Below, in pieces: positions 9,647-18,855 of a stretch of DNA of 64,000 nucleotides. Each line of letters opens with the position of its first letter. Within the stretch, counting starts at the first letter, position 1. The notes beneath the pieces were generated by a model. It was not told the origin of the DNA. It did no database searches and was given only the letters and a program-made list of their open reading frames with translations. This stretch comes from Marinomonas rhizomae (GTDB lineage: Bacteria; Pseudomonadota; Gammaproteobacteria; Pseudomonadales; Marinomonadaceae), in contig NZ_QNSE01000010.1 of assembly GCF_003315485.1 (NCBI RefSeq), forward strand, positions 146,108 through 210,107, in the 5' to 3' direction. A program made the position numbers and the translations under genes.

Positions 9647-10648
9647 TTATTTTTCATCCTTCGCTGCTGGCTCTTCACTTTGCAACTGACCGCTCATCGC
9701 CATTGACATAACCGCCATTCGTACCGCAATACCATTGGTTACTTGATTCAAAATGACAGAATGCTCGCCATCCGCAACTTCTGAAGATATTTCCACACCT
9801 CGATTAATTGGTCCTGGGTGCATTACTATCGCATCAGGTTTAGCCCAGGCAAGCGTTTCTTCTGTCAAACCATACAAGCGGTAAAATTCGCTTTCGCTTG
9901 GTAACAAAGCGCCTTTCATGCGCTCTTTTTGTAAGCGCAGCATCACAACAACATCAACGTCTTTTAGACCCGCTTCTAAATCATGGCAAATGGTTGCTCC
10001 CATTTCCTCAAAGAAACTCGGCACCAAGGTTTTTGGTCCGACTAAACGCACATCACTAACACCCAATGTAGTCAGCGCTTGTAGTTGTGAACGCGCCACG
10101 CGGGAATGCAAAATATCACCAACAATAGCGACTTTAAGGCCATCGAAGCGGCCTTTGTGACGACGAATCGTCAACATATCTAACATAGCTTGAGTTGGGT
10201 GAGCGTGACGTCCATCACCAGCATTGATGATTGCCACGTTTGGCGTGCAATGTTCAGCAATGAAGTGAGCTGCGCCACTATCAGAATGACGAACGATAAA
10301 CATATCGCTTTGCATCGCTTCCAGGTTTTTCAGAGTATCCAGTAAGGACTCCCCTTTCGAGGTTGCTGAGGTTTCAATATTAAGATTGATAACATCGGCT
10401 GACAAACGCTTTGCGGCTAATTCAAAGGTGGTACGAGTACGAGTAGAGTTTTCGAAAAATAAGTTCACCACAGTTTTACCGCGTAGAAGCGGCACCTTCT
10501 TGACCGACTGCTCTCCCATTGAGAGAAAAGAATCTGCTCGATCAAGAATCTCCGTCAAAATGGCTTTGTCCAATCCATCCAGCGTTAAAAAGTGCTTAAG
10601 CTGCCCGTGTTCATTTAACTGTAATGCCCGAGGTTCGGATCGCATCAT
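9647..10648 (-). CDS. pyrB: Aspartate carbamoyltransferase catalytic chain PyrB
   Basis: PyrB condenses carbamoyl phosphate with L-aspartate in de novo pyrimidine synthesis. The 333-residue protein has the carbamoyl-phosphate loop STRTRTTFE (68-76), [14 protein letters not shown] in the middle, and the aspartate-binding region MHPGPINRG near the C-terminus. The N-terminal extension before HFLTLDGL is typical of the Pseudomonas-type enzyme, which works as a dodecamer with PyrC'. The gene is followed within 1 bp by pyrC' and preceded by a long leader with two hairpins. Confidence 0.96.
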   Translation of the reverse strand: MMRSEPRALQLNEHGQLKHFLTLDGLDKAILTEILDRADSFLSMGEQSVKKVPLLRGKTVVNLFFENSTRTRTTFELAAKRLSADVINLNIETSATSKGESLLDTLKNLEAMQSDMFIVRHSDSGAAHFIAEHCTPNVAIINAGDGRHAHPTQAMLDMLTIRRHKGRFDGLKVAIVGDILHSRVARSQLQALTTLGVSDVRLVGPKTLVPSFFEEMGATICHDLEAGLKDVDVVVMLRLQKERMKGALLPSESEFYRLYGLTEETLAWAKPDAIVMHPGPINRGVEISSEVADGEHSVILNQVTNGIAVRMAVMSMAMSGQLQSEEPAAKDEK

Positions 10649-10669
10649 GGTTTGCTTTCCTCAAACTGC

Positions 10670-10755
10670 AAAGACGATGGTGTCGTCTTTCTCTATTTAA
10701 AATAGGATGTTCAGATAGGAAAATGCCCGGCACAAAAAAACTGCGTCCGGGCATT
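10670..10755 (-). promoter_or_regulatory. pyrB leader with two hairpins, possible attenuator
   Basis: Between pyrR and pyrB on the minus strand there are two inverted repeats. The upstream one pairs AATGCCCGG with CCGGGCATT (10722-10755), has T7 in its loop and is followed by TTCC. The downstream one pairs AAAGACGA with TCGTCTTT (10670-10690) just before the pyrB ribosome binding site GAGGA. The arrangement could attenuate pyrB in response to pyrimidines or to PyrR; no terminator with a long U-run is present, so this is inference. Confidence 0.4.
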
Positions 10756-10886
10756 CATGACACTAAGCGGTTGTCCCACCGTATTTTTTGGGTGTGAATT
10801 AAGTCTTCTAACCGCTGTACCGTCAATCTTATCCATACGTTAATTGTCGTACGTGTTCGACAAAAAATAAAGCACTGTTATACATA

Positions 10887-11384
10887 TTAATGGGTATCAA
10901 TCACAGAAACATTCAGTGGTTCTGGCCCCATCAGCTTGACTCTTTGATCAGGATTAAGCATTAAGCATTCACCCACAATATCCGCTGCAATAGGTAGCTC
11001 ATGCTGACCAAGATCGTAAAGTATTGCTAAGGTGATGCTAGCAGGTCGACCAAAATCAAATATTTCATTCATTGCCGCTCGAATCGTACGACCAGACATC
11101 AAGACATCGTCAACTAAGATGACGTGACGATCTTCAATAGCTGGCAGTAAAGTTTGATTTACCTTGGGGTTCAAGCCAGCTTTAGTGAAATCATCACGAT
11201 AAAAAGTGATGTCCAACGTTGCTAGGGGTTCTTTCGTTGGCACCGCTTCCATCAGGCGTTCAGCCACCCAAACACCACCGGTATGAATCCCTACAACAAT
11301 GGCATCTTCGATGTTGTTCTTTTTACAGTAGCCTGCCAATTGCGTTTTCATAGACGCCAGAGAATGCTCTAAATCTAACTTCAT
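10887..11384 (-). CDS. pyrR: PyrR bifunctional regulator / uracil phosphoribosyltransferase
   Basis: A 165-residue type I phosphoribosyltransferase of the PyrR family. The PRPP-binding motif HVILVDDVLMSGRTIRA (87-103) is intact, as is the GIHTGGVWVAERL (32-44) substrate loop. In Bacillus PyrR binds pyr mRNA; in Pseudomonas it modulates pyr genes and has weak uracil phosphoribosyltransferase activity. Its place upstream of pyrB and downstream of ruvX is the standard Pseudomonas-like order. A 238-bp gap separates it from pyrB, larger than in Pseudomonas, leaving room for an independent promoter or attenuator. Confidence 0.94.
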   Translation of the reverse strand: MKLDLEHSLASMKTQLAGYCKKNNIEDAIVVGIHTGGVWVAERLMEAVPTKEPLATLDITFYRDDFTKAGLNPKVNQTLLPAIEDRHVILVDDVLMSGRTIRAAMNEIFDFGRPASITLAILYDLGQHELPIAADIVGECLMLNPDQRVKLMGPEPLNVSVIDTH

Positions 11385-11496
11385 TATCTCTCAAACCTTG
11401 CTCTTAAATTCATCATAGAGACCTTTGCACGACGACTGTGCTTGCCAATACTTTGTTAAAGGCCTCATCATAAAATACCGATCAATAAGTGATTTA

Positions 11497-11958
11497 TTAG
11501 TAAGACTCGGCAAACCAAGTCTCTAAAATCATTTGAGCGGCCAAACCATCTACCGAATTTTCTTTAAAATTACGATTACCTCCACGAGCAATAACTTGCC
11601 CCTTGGCCTCATAAGAAGATAGCCGTTCATCCATCATATGGTAAGGAAGGTTAAAACGTCCATGCAATCGTTTGGCAAATTTACGTGCTCGTTGACACAT
11701 CTCATTTTCTGAACCATCCATATCTAATGGCAAACCGACCACAAAAGCATCTGGTTTCCATTCCGCCACGATGCTTATAATTTCATCCCAATTTGGAATA
11801 CCCTCTTTAGCCTTAAGAGGGTCAAGCGGCTGGGCAGTCCCAGTAATGCTCTGGCCAAATGCAACACCTATGCGTGTTGTACCAAAATCAAAGCCCAATA
11901 CTGAGCAAACAGTATTGGGCTTCTGGTTATCATCTAGCGATGTTTCTGAGGCTGTCAT
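11497..11958 (-). CDS. ruvX: RuvX/YqgF Holliday-junction resolvase-like RNase
   Basis: A 153-residue RNase H-fold protein with the first catalytic motif LGFDFGTTRIGVAFG near the N-terminus, the VGLPLDMDGSE segment, and the DERLSSYEA and SVDGLAAQMILE motifs toward the C-terminus. YqgF/RuvX is an essential enzyme in E. coli implicated in 16S rRNA 5'-end processing. The ATG overlaps the yqgE stop codon by one base (TAATG), indicating translational coupling. Confidence 0.95.
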   Translation of the reverse strand: MTASETSLDDNQKPNTVCSVLGFDFGTTRIGVAFGQSITGTAQPLDPLKAKEGIPNWDEIISIVAEWKPDAFVVGLPLDMDGSENEMCQRARKFAKRLHGRFNLPYHMMDERLSSYEAKGQVIARGGNRNFKENSVDGLAAQMILETWFAESY

Positions 11959-12530
11959 TAACCATGTCCTATATCCGGTGAAAGTCTAGTCATATCAATT
12001 CCCAGTACGCGCGTAGCGGCGGTAAACTGCATATCACTTGGTGTATGGAATAATACGTCTAAATCCGCCTCACATACTAGCCAATCATTATTTGCGATCT
12101 CGGTTTCAAGCTGTCCAGCATCCCAACCAGCACAGCCTAGCGTGATACGAAAGGCATCAGGACCATTCCCCTGTGAAATATCTTCTAATGCTTCTAAAGA
12201 AGCCGACAGAGAGACTTCATCGGTCACTCGCAAAGTATTGCTCCAGACTTTATCGGTAGTATGCAAAATAAAACCACGCTCAGCTTCCACTGGGCCGCCC
12301 GTGTATATTGGCTCAGATGTTAAACGTGGGCTGTGAATTTGAATTCCAAGGTGATCCGCCAATTCTGTAAAATCAACATTTGAGGGACGATTGATAATAA
12401 TCCCCATGGCGCCCGCTTTAGTGTGTTCACAAAGATAGATAACAGTATGTTCAAAATGTGGGTCGTCTAGGTGTGGCATAGAAATTAAAAAGTGATTTTT
12501 AAACGAATCGAAAAATGCATTCATAGTCAT
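11958..12530 (-). CDS. yqgE: UPF0301 family protein YqgE
   Basis: A 190-residue UPF0301/AlgH-family protein with the family start FLISMPHLDDPHFEHTVIYLCEH and the conserved GAMGIIINRP, TGGPVEAERGFILH and LGCAGWDAGQLETEI segments. The molecular function is not firmly known; the Pseudomonas homologue was named AlgH for an effect on alginate. It is co-transcribed with ruvX. Confidence 0.95.
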   Translation of the reverse strand: MTMNAFFDSFKNHFLISMPHLDDPHFEHTVIYLCEHTKAGAMGIIINRPSNVDFTELADHLGIQIHSPRLTSEPIYTGGPVEAERGFILHTTDKVWSNTLRVTDEVSLSASLEALEDISQGNGPDAFRITLGCAGWDAGQLETEIANNDWLVCEADLDVLFHTPSDMQFTAATRVLGIDMTRLSPDIGHG

Positions 12531-12826
12531 GAGCCCTCTTTAATTGATGACAGCGCAAGGATCGCGCTCGTTACTAAAACCTAAGAAGTACCTGAACTTA
12601 AGACAAAACTCGCCAACAGAGCGAGATATAGACAAGAAGAGCAAAAAGAAGACGGCAAATAAAAACAGCCGACTTCTGCAGTATAGGACAAACAGAGCGT
12701 TTGCCTACCCCAAAACTACAAATTATTACCGAATCCCTTCAAAACTCACATTTCAAACAGTAAACTAGCAGTCATAATCCCTAATACGGGATGTAAGAAC
12801 ATCTTTTCGTGCTTAGGAGTCACGCT
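12531..12826. other. Intergenic region between yqgE and a small disrupted ORF
   Basis: About 300 bp without a convincing gene. The small plus-strand frame starting near 12544 has an Arg/Lys-rich composition and no family features. The right end carries the ribosome binding site AGGAG (12816-12820) of the next reading frame. I see no clear terminator. Confidence 0.5.
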
Positions 12827-13048
12827 ATGCCCTTATTACCATCACAAAGCGTCCAAATACAATCAGCGCATGCTGAGATGTTTGATCGTCTACATGCGAT
12901 GAGTCTAGCGGCATGGATTCAGCACTACCAAGCCGAAACGGTTGATTTACGCTACTTTTTTCACAGCGGCTGGTCTTCCTAGCTTTCCGTGTATTGTCCT
13001 AAAGAACACCACAGCATCATACGTAAAGATGCTTTTCCAAATGATTAA
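12827..13048 (+). pseudogene. Small ORF interrupted by an in-frame amber codon
   Basis: A well-placed ribosome binding site (AGGAG, 6 bases from the ATG) opens a frame that begins MPLLPSQSVQIQSAH and stops at TAG (12980-12982) after 51 codons. The same frame then continues for 21 sense codons (LSVYCPKEHHSIIRKDAFPND) to a TAA at 13046-13048, 35 bp before the 2-oxoglutarate oxygenase gene. The composition on both sides of the TAG looks protein-like, suggesting one 73-residue protein broken by a single codon. I do not recognise the family. A sequencing error, recent nonsense mutation or readthrough are all possible. Confidence 0.45.
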
Positions 13049-13083
13049 GACAACACCGCCAACTATTGGCACAGGAAGCAAAA

Positions 13084-13923
13084 ATGCAACTACAAGCAAT
13101 CGATTACACCAGCGCAACCGCCGCAAAAGACTTTGTAAAATCCCTTCGTGAAACAGGGTTTGGTGTCCTTAAAAACCACCCTATTCAAAAAGATTTAGTC
13201 TCTGCAATTTATACAGAGTGGCAGACCTTCTTTGATAACGAGTCAAAATACGACTATCGCTACAATGTCGGCACACAAGACGGATTTTTCCCACCTGACG
13301 TTTCAGAAACAGCCAAAGGCCACACTAAAAAAGACATAAAAGAATACTTTCATTATTATCCATGGGGACAATGCCCTGAAGATAAAAAAGCACTTTTAGA
13401 ACAATACTATGCAGAAGCAAACACACTAGCATCCGAGCTATTAGCCTGGGTTGAAACACACTCACCCGCTGAAGTAGCGCAGCATTATTCACAGTCCCTT
13501 TCTAGTATGGTGGAAGACAGCGATCAGACATTACTACGCATACTGCACTACCCACCACTTAAAGGTGACGAAGAACTGGGGGCGATTCGTGCGGGTGCAC
13601 ATGAAGACATTAACCTATTAACAATACTGCCATCCGCTAACGAACCAGGCCTACAGGTTAAAGCCAAAGACGGCACTTGGATGGATGTTCCATGTGACTT
13701 TGGGACTTTGGTTGTTAATATCGGTGACATGCTTCAAGAAGCGTCTGGCGGATATTTTCCTTCCACATCTCACCGAGTGATTAATCCCGAAGGTGCCGAT
13801 AAAACCAAATCGCGTATTTCTTTGCCTTTGTTTTTGCACCCAAAACCAGAAGTGGTTTTATCTGAACGCCATACAGCAAAAAGCTACCTACATGAGAGAT
13901 TAGTAGAACTGGGCGTTATCTAA
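13084..13923 (+). CDS. Isopenicillin N synthase-like 2-oxoglutarate/Fe(II) dioxygenase
   Basis: A 279-residue protein with a short N-terminal DIOX_N region (about 1-100, including ETGFGVLKNHPI) and a C-terminal double-stranded beta-helix. The iron ligands His173 and Asp175 (AHEDINLLTIL) and His230 (STSHRV) are present, and Arg244 (SRISLPLFL) fits the 2-oxoglutarate carboxylate. It should hydroxylate or oxidise a small molecule in the cytoplasm; the substrate cannot be inferred. The start is the ATG at 13084, with AGGA 8 bases upstream, rather than the TTG at 13066. It is followed by a strong terminator, so it forms a unit only with the disrupted small ORF. Confidence 0.88.
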   Translation: MQLQAIDYTSATAAKDFVKSLRETGFGVLKNHPIQKDLVSAIYTEWQTFFDNESKYDYRYNVGTQDGFFPPDVSETAKGHTKKDIKEYFHYYPWGQCPEDKKALLEQYYAEANTLASELLAWVETHSPAEVAQHYSQSLSSMVEDSDQTLLRILHYPPLKGDEELGAIRAGAHEDINLLTILPSANEPGLQVKAKDGTWMDVPCDFGTLVVNIGDMLQEASGGYFPSTSHRVINPEGADKTKSRISLPLFLHPKPEVVLSERHTAKSYLHERLVELGVI

Positions 13924-13945
13924 TATTTACTTCCAACTCATAAAA

Positions 13946-13994
13946 AAGTCGTGACTCATAACAATGTGATAAACAAAGCAGTGAGTCACGACTT
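13946..13994. terminator. Terminator between the oxygenase and the AEC carrier
   Basis: A perfect 13-bp inverted repeat AAGTCGTGACTCA / TGAGTCACGACTT with A-rich and T-containing flanks lies between two convergent genes, so it can end transcription from both sides. Confidence 0.75.
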
Positions 13995-14020
13995 ACTTCA
14001 AATCAAATACCTTCGCTCGA

Positions 14021-14962
14021 CTACCCGCCAGTTAAACGGATAATAATAGGAATACCTACCACAATAATGATGGAAGAAACCAAAGTTGTGGTCGCAATGG
14101 CGTTTGCCGTTGATTTACCATCATCACCTTTTGCAACCGCCGTAACATAAGCCGATGCCGCCGTTGGAGCGGCAAGAAAGATAAACAAGAACAACAATTC
14201 TTTTTGGCTAAAACCAAGCAAGCAACCCAAAGCCGTAAATAAAATAGGGCTCAACGCCACTTTACATAAAATCGCCATCGAAAAATGTTTTGGTAAAGAA
14301 AAACCACTGGTCGCCAGCGAACCACCAATACAAACCAAAGCCAATGGTAGAGATAAGCCACCAACTAAAGAGCCCGTTTTTACAATAAAGGCAGGGAGTT
14401 TCAGGCTAATCAGGTTTGCTATCACCCCCAACACAATACTTAAAATCAAAGGATTCTTCAGTAAACTTCTCAATACCGGAATCAGCTGTAATTTACCATG
14501 GCTGTACCGAGTAAGAATAATTTCAGCCAGAATATTGAACAGTAAAACACTCAAGCCAGACATAACACCGCCAAGCGCAACCCCATCTTGACCGAACATA
14601 TTAACCACTAACGCGACGCTAAAAATCCCACAGTTACCGCGAAAAGCAATTTGAACAAAAACACCTCTCTGTCGCTCAGGAACATTCAATTTTACAGCGA
14701 CTAGCCACGCAAACAAAAATGTTAAGCCAATCGTAGCCAGAAAATACGCCGCTAAATTAACACTAATAAGGCCACTTAAATTATTTCCGAGCATGCCGAA
14801 GAAAAACAAAGCAGGCATAGAGACCTGAAAAACAAACCGCGAACTGATTAAAATAAAACCATCATTGATTAGCTGAATTCGACGTAAAAACACACCCATC
14901 ACGATCATTAACAACACTGGCGCGGCCACATCTAAAATCACGCTTTGCGTATCTAACAACAT
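14021..14962 (-). CDS. AEC (auxin efflux carrier) family transporter
   Basis: A 313-residue inner-membrane protein with about ten hydrophobic helices, of the AEC family (MdcF, YfdV relatives) that moves organic acids, malonate or other anions. The N-terminal VILDVAAPVLLMIVMGVFLRR and the SLVGGLSLPLALVCIGGSLA segment are family signatures. I chose the ATG at 14962, which has a strong GAGGGAG site, over the ATG 11 codons upstream. The gene is monocistronic, converging with the oxygenase. Substrate unknown. Confidence 0.88.
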   Translation of the reverse strand: MLLDTQSVILDVAAPVLLMIVMGVFLRRIQLINDGFILISSRFVFQVSMPALFFFGMLGNNLSGLISVNLAAYFLATIGLTFLFAWLVAVKLNVPERQRGVFVQIAFRGNCGIFSVALVVNMFGQDGVALGGVMSGLSVLLFNILAEIILTRYSHGKLQLIPVLRSLLKNPLILSIVLGVIANLISLKLPAFIVKTGSLVGGLSLPLALVCIGGSLATSGFSLPKHFSMAILCKVALSPILFTALGCLLGFSQKELLFLFIFLAAPTAASAYVTAVAKGDDGKSTANAIATTTLVSSIIIVVGIPIIIRLTGG

Positions 14963-15132
14963 AGACTCCCTCAAAAAAAAACACGCTAAAACCATTATAA
15001 TAAATGGAGTGTTCCATCAATTAACTGAAAAAACACTTTATACCAATTTTTCATTCACTAATGGTGGAATCTTGCAGGCTTTTGATTTTACTAAGACCAT
15101 TTTTCGATATACTCATTTTTCTTATAGCATAA

Positions 15133-15159
15133 AAAAGGGAGCTTCAACGGCTCCCTTTT
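15133..15159. terminator. Terminator downstream of the Gfo/Idh/MocA gene
   Basis: The hairpin AAAAGGGAGC / GCTCCCTTTT with a 7-base loop and A/T runs on both sides lies 37 bp after the minus-strand oxidoreductase gene and can act in both directions. Confidence 0.85.
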
Positions 15160-15195
15160 GACTTAAAATCAATGTTAACAAGTATGTTTTTGCAC

Positions 15196-16407
15196 CTAAA
15201 GATCAATCCCTTTGGATTTAAGCAGTTCTGCAACTTCTACAATTTTACCTGTTTTTACGGATTCTTCCGCTGCACAACCTACCACAACAGACCAGAAGCC
15301 TTCTTCTACCGTTGCGCTGTTGGTTTTTTTGCCTGCCATTTGATCAGCGAAAGCAATATGTTCGAACCAAGTAGCACCATTGTGGCCAGACGCTTCGATC
15401 AATTTAGGGTAGCTTGGCTGTGAGGTTTTAGACGGACGATTCTGACCACAGAAAACTTCCATTTCAGTACGCAAACGCGCATTTTCACTGAAATCTTCAA
15501 TCTCGGCTGCTTTCACTCGACCTTCATCACCGCATACCAATAGCTCTTCATGAAACATGGGAGCAAACATGCAAAGGTTGAAGCCAGCCCGAACGCCATT
15601 TTCATATTCTACCGTGACAAAAGCACTATCCAGAATGTCGGATTTCTCGCCTTTAAATTCGAAGTCGCGGAAGTTAGTAGACTGGGAACCATTGGCATAC
15701 ACACGTACTGGACGAGACTGAGCAAACAAGTTCATTAAATCAAAGTAGTGGCAGCATTTTTCCACCAGCGTACCGCCAGAGAATTTAGAGAACTTGTTCC
15801 ACTGATTTACTTTATCAAGAAACGGAATACGGTGCTCCATGATGTTGATCATCTTCACGTCACCGACCGCTTTACGTTCTAGCACTTCGTGAATGGCTTC
15901 GGAATAGATAGATTTATAGCGATACTGCAAACCGATTTGCAAAACAGCGCCGTATTCTTTCGCCATCTTGGTGATTTCGTAGGCATCTTCTAACTTGGTC
16001 GCCATCGGCTTTTCCATGAAGATGTGTTTGCCCGATTTGATCGCCACTTTTAGAACATCAAGGTGGGTAAAGTTAGGCGTACAAATTAAAATACCGTCAA
16101 CTTCTGGGTCATTACACGCCGCCTCTAGCGTTTCGTAGACTTTAAAATCTTCATCGGTGATTTTAGCGAATTCTTCTTTGGCTACTTTAACGCTGCGCTC
16201 GTTTAGATCGAACACACCATGAATAGCAGAACGACCAACGCGAGTCGCCACGCGCATGTGCTCCATACCAATCATGCCGCAACCAATCAGATTCACACGA
16301 AACTGCGCTGGCTCTTTGGCGAAGAAGTGACGCTCTTCTTCATTGATGTAATGAAAAGCTGGGCCAGTGTAGCTAAATAGTTGTCCGTCGATTTTTTCTC
16401 TGCTCAT
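15196..16407 (-). CDS. Gfo/Idh/MocA-family NAD(P)-dependent oxidoreductase
   Basis: A 403-residue cytoplasmic dehydrogenase. The Rossmann fold begins at about residue 36 (FRVNLIGCGMIGMEHM), the EKPMATKLEDA motif (about 144) carries the conserved lysine of the family, and the C-terminal alpha/beta domain with FSGGTLVEKCCHYFDLMN holds the catalytic histidine. Members oxidise sugars, inositols or sugar acids. An N-terminal extension of about 35 residues is longer than usual. It is divergent from a LysR regulator (16511) that probably controls it. Its neighbours handle sugars and sugar acids, but the substrate is unknown. Confidence 0.88.
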   Translation of the reverse strand: MSREKIDGQLFSYTGPAFHYINEEERHFFAKEPAQFRVNLIGCGMIGMEHMRVATRVGRSAIHGVFDLNERSVKVAKEEFAKITDEDFKVYETLEAACNDPEVDGILICTPNFTHLDVLKVAIKSGKHIFMEKPMATKLEDAYEITKMAKEYGAVLQIGLQYRYKSIYSEAIHEVLERKAVGDVKMINIMEHRIPFLDKVNQWNKFSKFSGGTLVEKCCHYFDLMNLFAQSRPVRVYANGSQSTNFRDFEFKGEKSDILDSAFVTVEYENGVRAGFNLCMFAPMFHEELLVCGDEGRVKAAEIEDFSENARLRTEMEVFCGQNRPSKTSQPSYPKLIEASGHNGATWFEHIAFADQMAGKKTNSATVEEGFWSVVVGCAAEESVKTGKIVEVAELLKSKGIDL

Positions 16408-16510
16408 GGTATCTCACCTAACTTAGAATTATTTTGTAGAGCTAAGATAGGAAAAGCGCATCATTATGTCTAATATATATTAATCACATGCTTAATATGA
16501 AAAAGATATC

Positions 16511-17401
16511 ATGCGCTTTAGAAAACTGAATTATTTTATTACCGTAGCAGAAGAACTGCATTTTGGACGCGCTGCCGCTCGCTTGCATATTGCCCAGCCG
16601 CCACTATCACAACAAATCAAATCCATTGAAGATGAGCTTGGCGCTGTACTGTTTGAGCGCAGCAGCCAAAAAGTTTCACTGACCCCAGCAGGAGAAGCAT
16701 TGCTGCCTCAAGCGAGAGCTCTTTTGCAAAACTGGGAGAAGATACAAGAACAAGTTCGCAGCATTGCCAACGGCACCGCAGGCAACCTGTCTCTTGGTTT
16801 TGTTTGGGCGGCTGGCACGCCACATTTTTCCAAAGGCATTGCTCAGTTCAAACAAGACAATCATGACGTGACGCTCAATCTAGAAGAAATGACCACAACC
16901 CATGCATTAGATGCACTAAGAACCGAAAAAATTGATTTGGCAATGATCTTTCTCAACCCCTTAATGGACATCACCGACCTAGAAAACCAAGGCTACGAAA
17001 CCCAAAGACACCTACTCGCCTTGCCTGAGAACCACCCACTCGCGCAAAAAGAAAGCGTGCCTTTAAGTGACTTACACCAGCGGCCGTTTATCTCGTTTGT
17101 TAGACAAGCTCATCCATCTTTGTACGACCAAATCATGCATCACCTGCATGCTGCTGGCGTCGAGCCTGATATTGTGCAAATTGCTCGGTTGACGCAGACC
17201 ACTCGAACTCTAGTCGCCGCGGGTGTGGGCATCGCACTTGTTCCAGAATCCACACAATTCGATCAGCGGGAAGGACTCACCTATCGTCCAATTGATGGCG
17301 AGCTACCAGAACTGGATATCCACTTTATCTGGCGTAAAAACAGCCTAACGCCCTTAATGGAAAGATTAATCACTCACCTTCAAGCACAAGTGCCAAGCTA
17401 A
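16511..17401 (+). CDS. LysR-family transcriptional regulator (CatM/BenM-like)
   Basis: A 296-residue LTTR with a winged HTH at the N-terminus (MRFRKLNYFITVAEELHFGRAAARLHIAQPPLSQQIKSIE region) and a periplasmic-binding-protein-like effector domain from about residue 90. The start RKLNYFxxVAEELHFGRAA is typical of the aromatic-acid group (BenM, CatR). It is divergent from the Gfo/Idh/MocA gene with a 103-bp shared promoter region, the usual layout for an LTTR and its target. The inducer is unknown. Confidence 0.92.
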   Translation: MRFRKLNYFITVAEELHFGRAAARLHIAQPPLSQQIKSIEDELGAVLFERSSQKVSLTPAGEALLPQARALLQNWEKIQEQVRSIANGTAGNLSLGFVWAAGTPHFSKGIAQFKQDNHDVTLNLEEMTTTHALDALRTEKIDLAMIFLNPLMDITDLENQGYETQRHLLALPENHPLAQKESVPLSDLHQRPFISFVRQAHPSLYDQIMHHLHAAGVEPDIVQIARLTQTTRTLVAAGVGIALVPESTQFDQREGLTYRPIDGELPELDIHFIWRKNSLTPLMERLITHLQAQVPS

Positions 17402-17460
17402 TCTAGCTCAACATATTTGCGAAAAATCTCCCCAGAAAAAGCTTTCAAAAACTACAGATA

Positions 17461-17485
17461 AAAAAAAGCCAGTGCGAGCACTGGC
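17461..17485 (-). terminator. Terminator downstream of dctP
   Basis: On the minus strand GCCAGTGCTCGCACTGGC forms a hairpin directly followed by T7 or more, a textbook intrinsic terminator 60 bp after the dctP gene. Confidence 0.9.
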
Positions 17486-17545
17486 CTAACGGAAAATCAC
17501 CGTTCAGTAGAATATTTACTATTTCACTAGCGCGGTCATCGTGGA

Positions 17546-18616
17546 TTAATTCTGCGCCATGTAAGCATCATTAATAGAAGCTTCGCATGACTTAACCGCA
17601 CTTTCTGTGGTTTCGACCCATTTAGCGCCATATTCGTTAACAAACCAAGCACGAACTGGTTTCGCCGCTTCTTGGAACTGAGCTTTTTCTTCTGCAGTCG
17701 GGGCATAAACTGTACCGCCAGATGCTTTAAACTCGTTATATGCTTCTATCTGACGACGTTTCGGCATGACGGTTGTCACTTCACGTAACGCATCGAAGCC
17801 ATCCATCATAATGTGCTGAAGGTCTTCAGGCATATCCTTCAAAGAATCGTTATTCATCCACCACATGGACGCCATGTAACCATGACCATCTAGGGTCATG
17901 TATTTAATATGTTCATTAAACTTCATCCCCATAATATCGGTAATGCCGTTTTTAGTGCCTTCCACCAAGCCAGTTGCTAATGAAGTGTACACTTCTGGCC
18001 AAGGCACTGCCGTTGGGCTACCGCCCATCGCTTTCACAAGCTGCATTTGAATTGGCGAGTTGATCGTACGGATCTTCAAACCTTCCACGTCAGCAGGTGT
18101 TTTAATCAATTTGTCTGTTGTTGCAAAATTACGCCAACCGCCCGTATTACCAATGGTCATTAAGCGCATAGTGCCGGTTCGATCTAGCAACTCTTTACGA
18201 ATTGGCCCGACCAACATTTCATTATTCAAGGCACATTCAGCAACACGATCTGTTGGGAATATATAAGGAATATCAAGCGCTTGGATCTCTGGGAATACAT
18301 TAGACAAACCGCCCGTCGTGGTATTAAACACCTGAATCAAGTTAGCTTGCAGCGCTTCAATACACTCTGTTGGATTACCACATAGCTGACCACCAGAATA
18401 AATATTAACGTGAATACGACCGTTAGATTGCGCTTCAACATAATCTTTCAACACCACAGCGCCATCATAATCTTCATCGCTGGTATTCGAAAGATGCACA
18501 ATATTGAAGTCATAATCCGCCGCAAGCGCAGGAATAGCGGCAAGAGACAAACTCGCCGCCATTAATGTTGGAACAAAAGCTGCAGTGGTCTTTTTTAGTA
18601 AATCGGTTTTTTTCAT
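17546..18616 (-). CDS. dctP: TRAP transporter substrate-binding protein (DctP family), first system
   Basis: A 356-residue periplasmic solute receptor. A signal peptide (basic start MKKTDLLKK, hydrophobic stretch 12-30, likely cleavage after ALA at about 32) precedes a DctP domain; GLKIRTINSPIQMQLVKAMGGSPTAVPWPEVYTSLATGLVEG contains the conserved arginine for carboxylate binding. It should pass an organic or sugar acid to the DctQM pair at 20504-22342, which lies on the far side of the gntR gene. It is divergent from gntR and its promoter overlaps the 12-bp palindrome at 18766. Confidence 0.93.
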   Translation of the reverse strand: MKKTDLLKKTTAAFVPTLMAASLSLAAIPALAADYDFNIVHLSNTSDEDYDGAVVLKDYVEAQSNGRIHVNIYSGGQLCGNPTECIEALQANLIQVFNTTTGGLSNVFPEIQALDIPYIFPTDRVAECALNNEMLVGPIRKELLDRTGTMRLMTIGNTGGWRNFATTDKLIKTPADVEGLKIRTINSPIQMQLVKAMGGSPTAVPWPEVYTSLATGLVEGTKNGITDIMGMKFNEHIKYMTLDGHGYMASMWWMNNDSLKDMPEDLQHIMMDGFDALREVTTVMPKRRQIEAYNEFKASGGTVYAPTAEEKAQFQEAAKPVRAWFVNEYGAKWVETTESAVKSCEASINDAYMAQN

Positions 18617-18765
18617 TTCGAAGGCTCCGTTTTTATTCTTGGATCACGTATTTTTATTCTTAAGTCATGTAAATGGTCAAACAAGCCAACAGAACATTTA
18701 TTAGCGGATCGTCATGCGATTATTGATAGTAAATGAGCGCTTATCTTGTTATAACTTGTTTTATA

Positions 18766-18777
18766 TCTTATATAAGA
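18766..18777. promoter_or_regulatory. Candidate GntR operator, copy 1
   Basis: The perfect 12-bp palindrome TCTTATATAAGA lies in the dctP-gntR divergent region. An identical copy followed by the same AC base pair occurs at 24935-24946 in the other divergent promoter region of the sugar-acid locus. A palindrome shared by two regulated promoters next to a HutC-type regulator is strong circumstantial evidence for an operator. Confidence 0.7.
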
Positions 18778-18855
18778 CACAAAGTACAAGAAAAGAACAG
18801 ATTTTTTTATTACGTCTGGTATTCTAAATTGATTCGATACACAGCAGGGCCAACC

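Noticed and set aside
12544..12768. 74-codon plus-strand frame after yqgE
   Set aside because: Biased Lys/Arg-rich composition, no ribosome binding site and no recognisable family; treated as intergenic.
18733..18855. N-terminal extension of the GntR regulator
   Set aside because: The extra 41 codons run through the palindromic operator and promoter and are hydrophobic and unlike the family; the start at 18856 is preferred.
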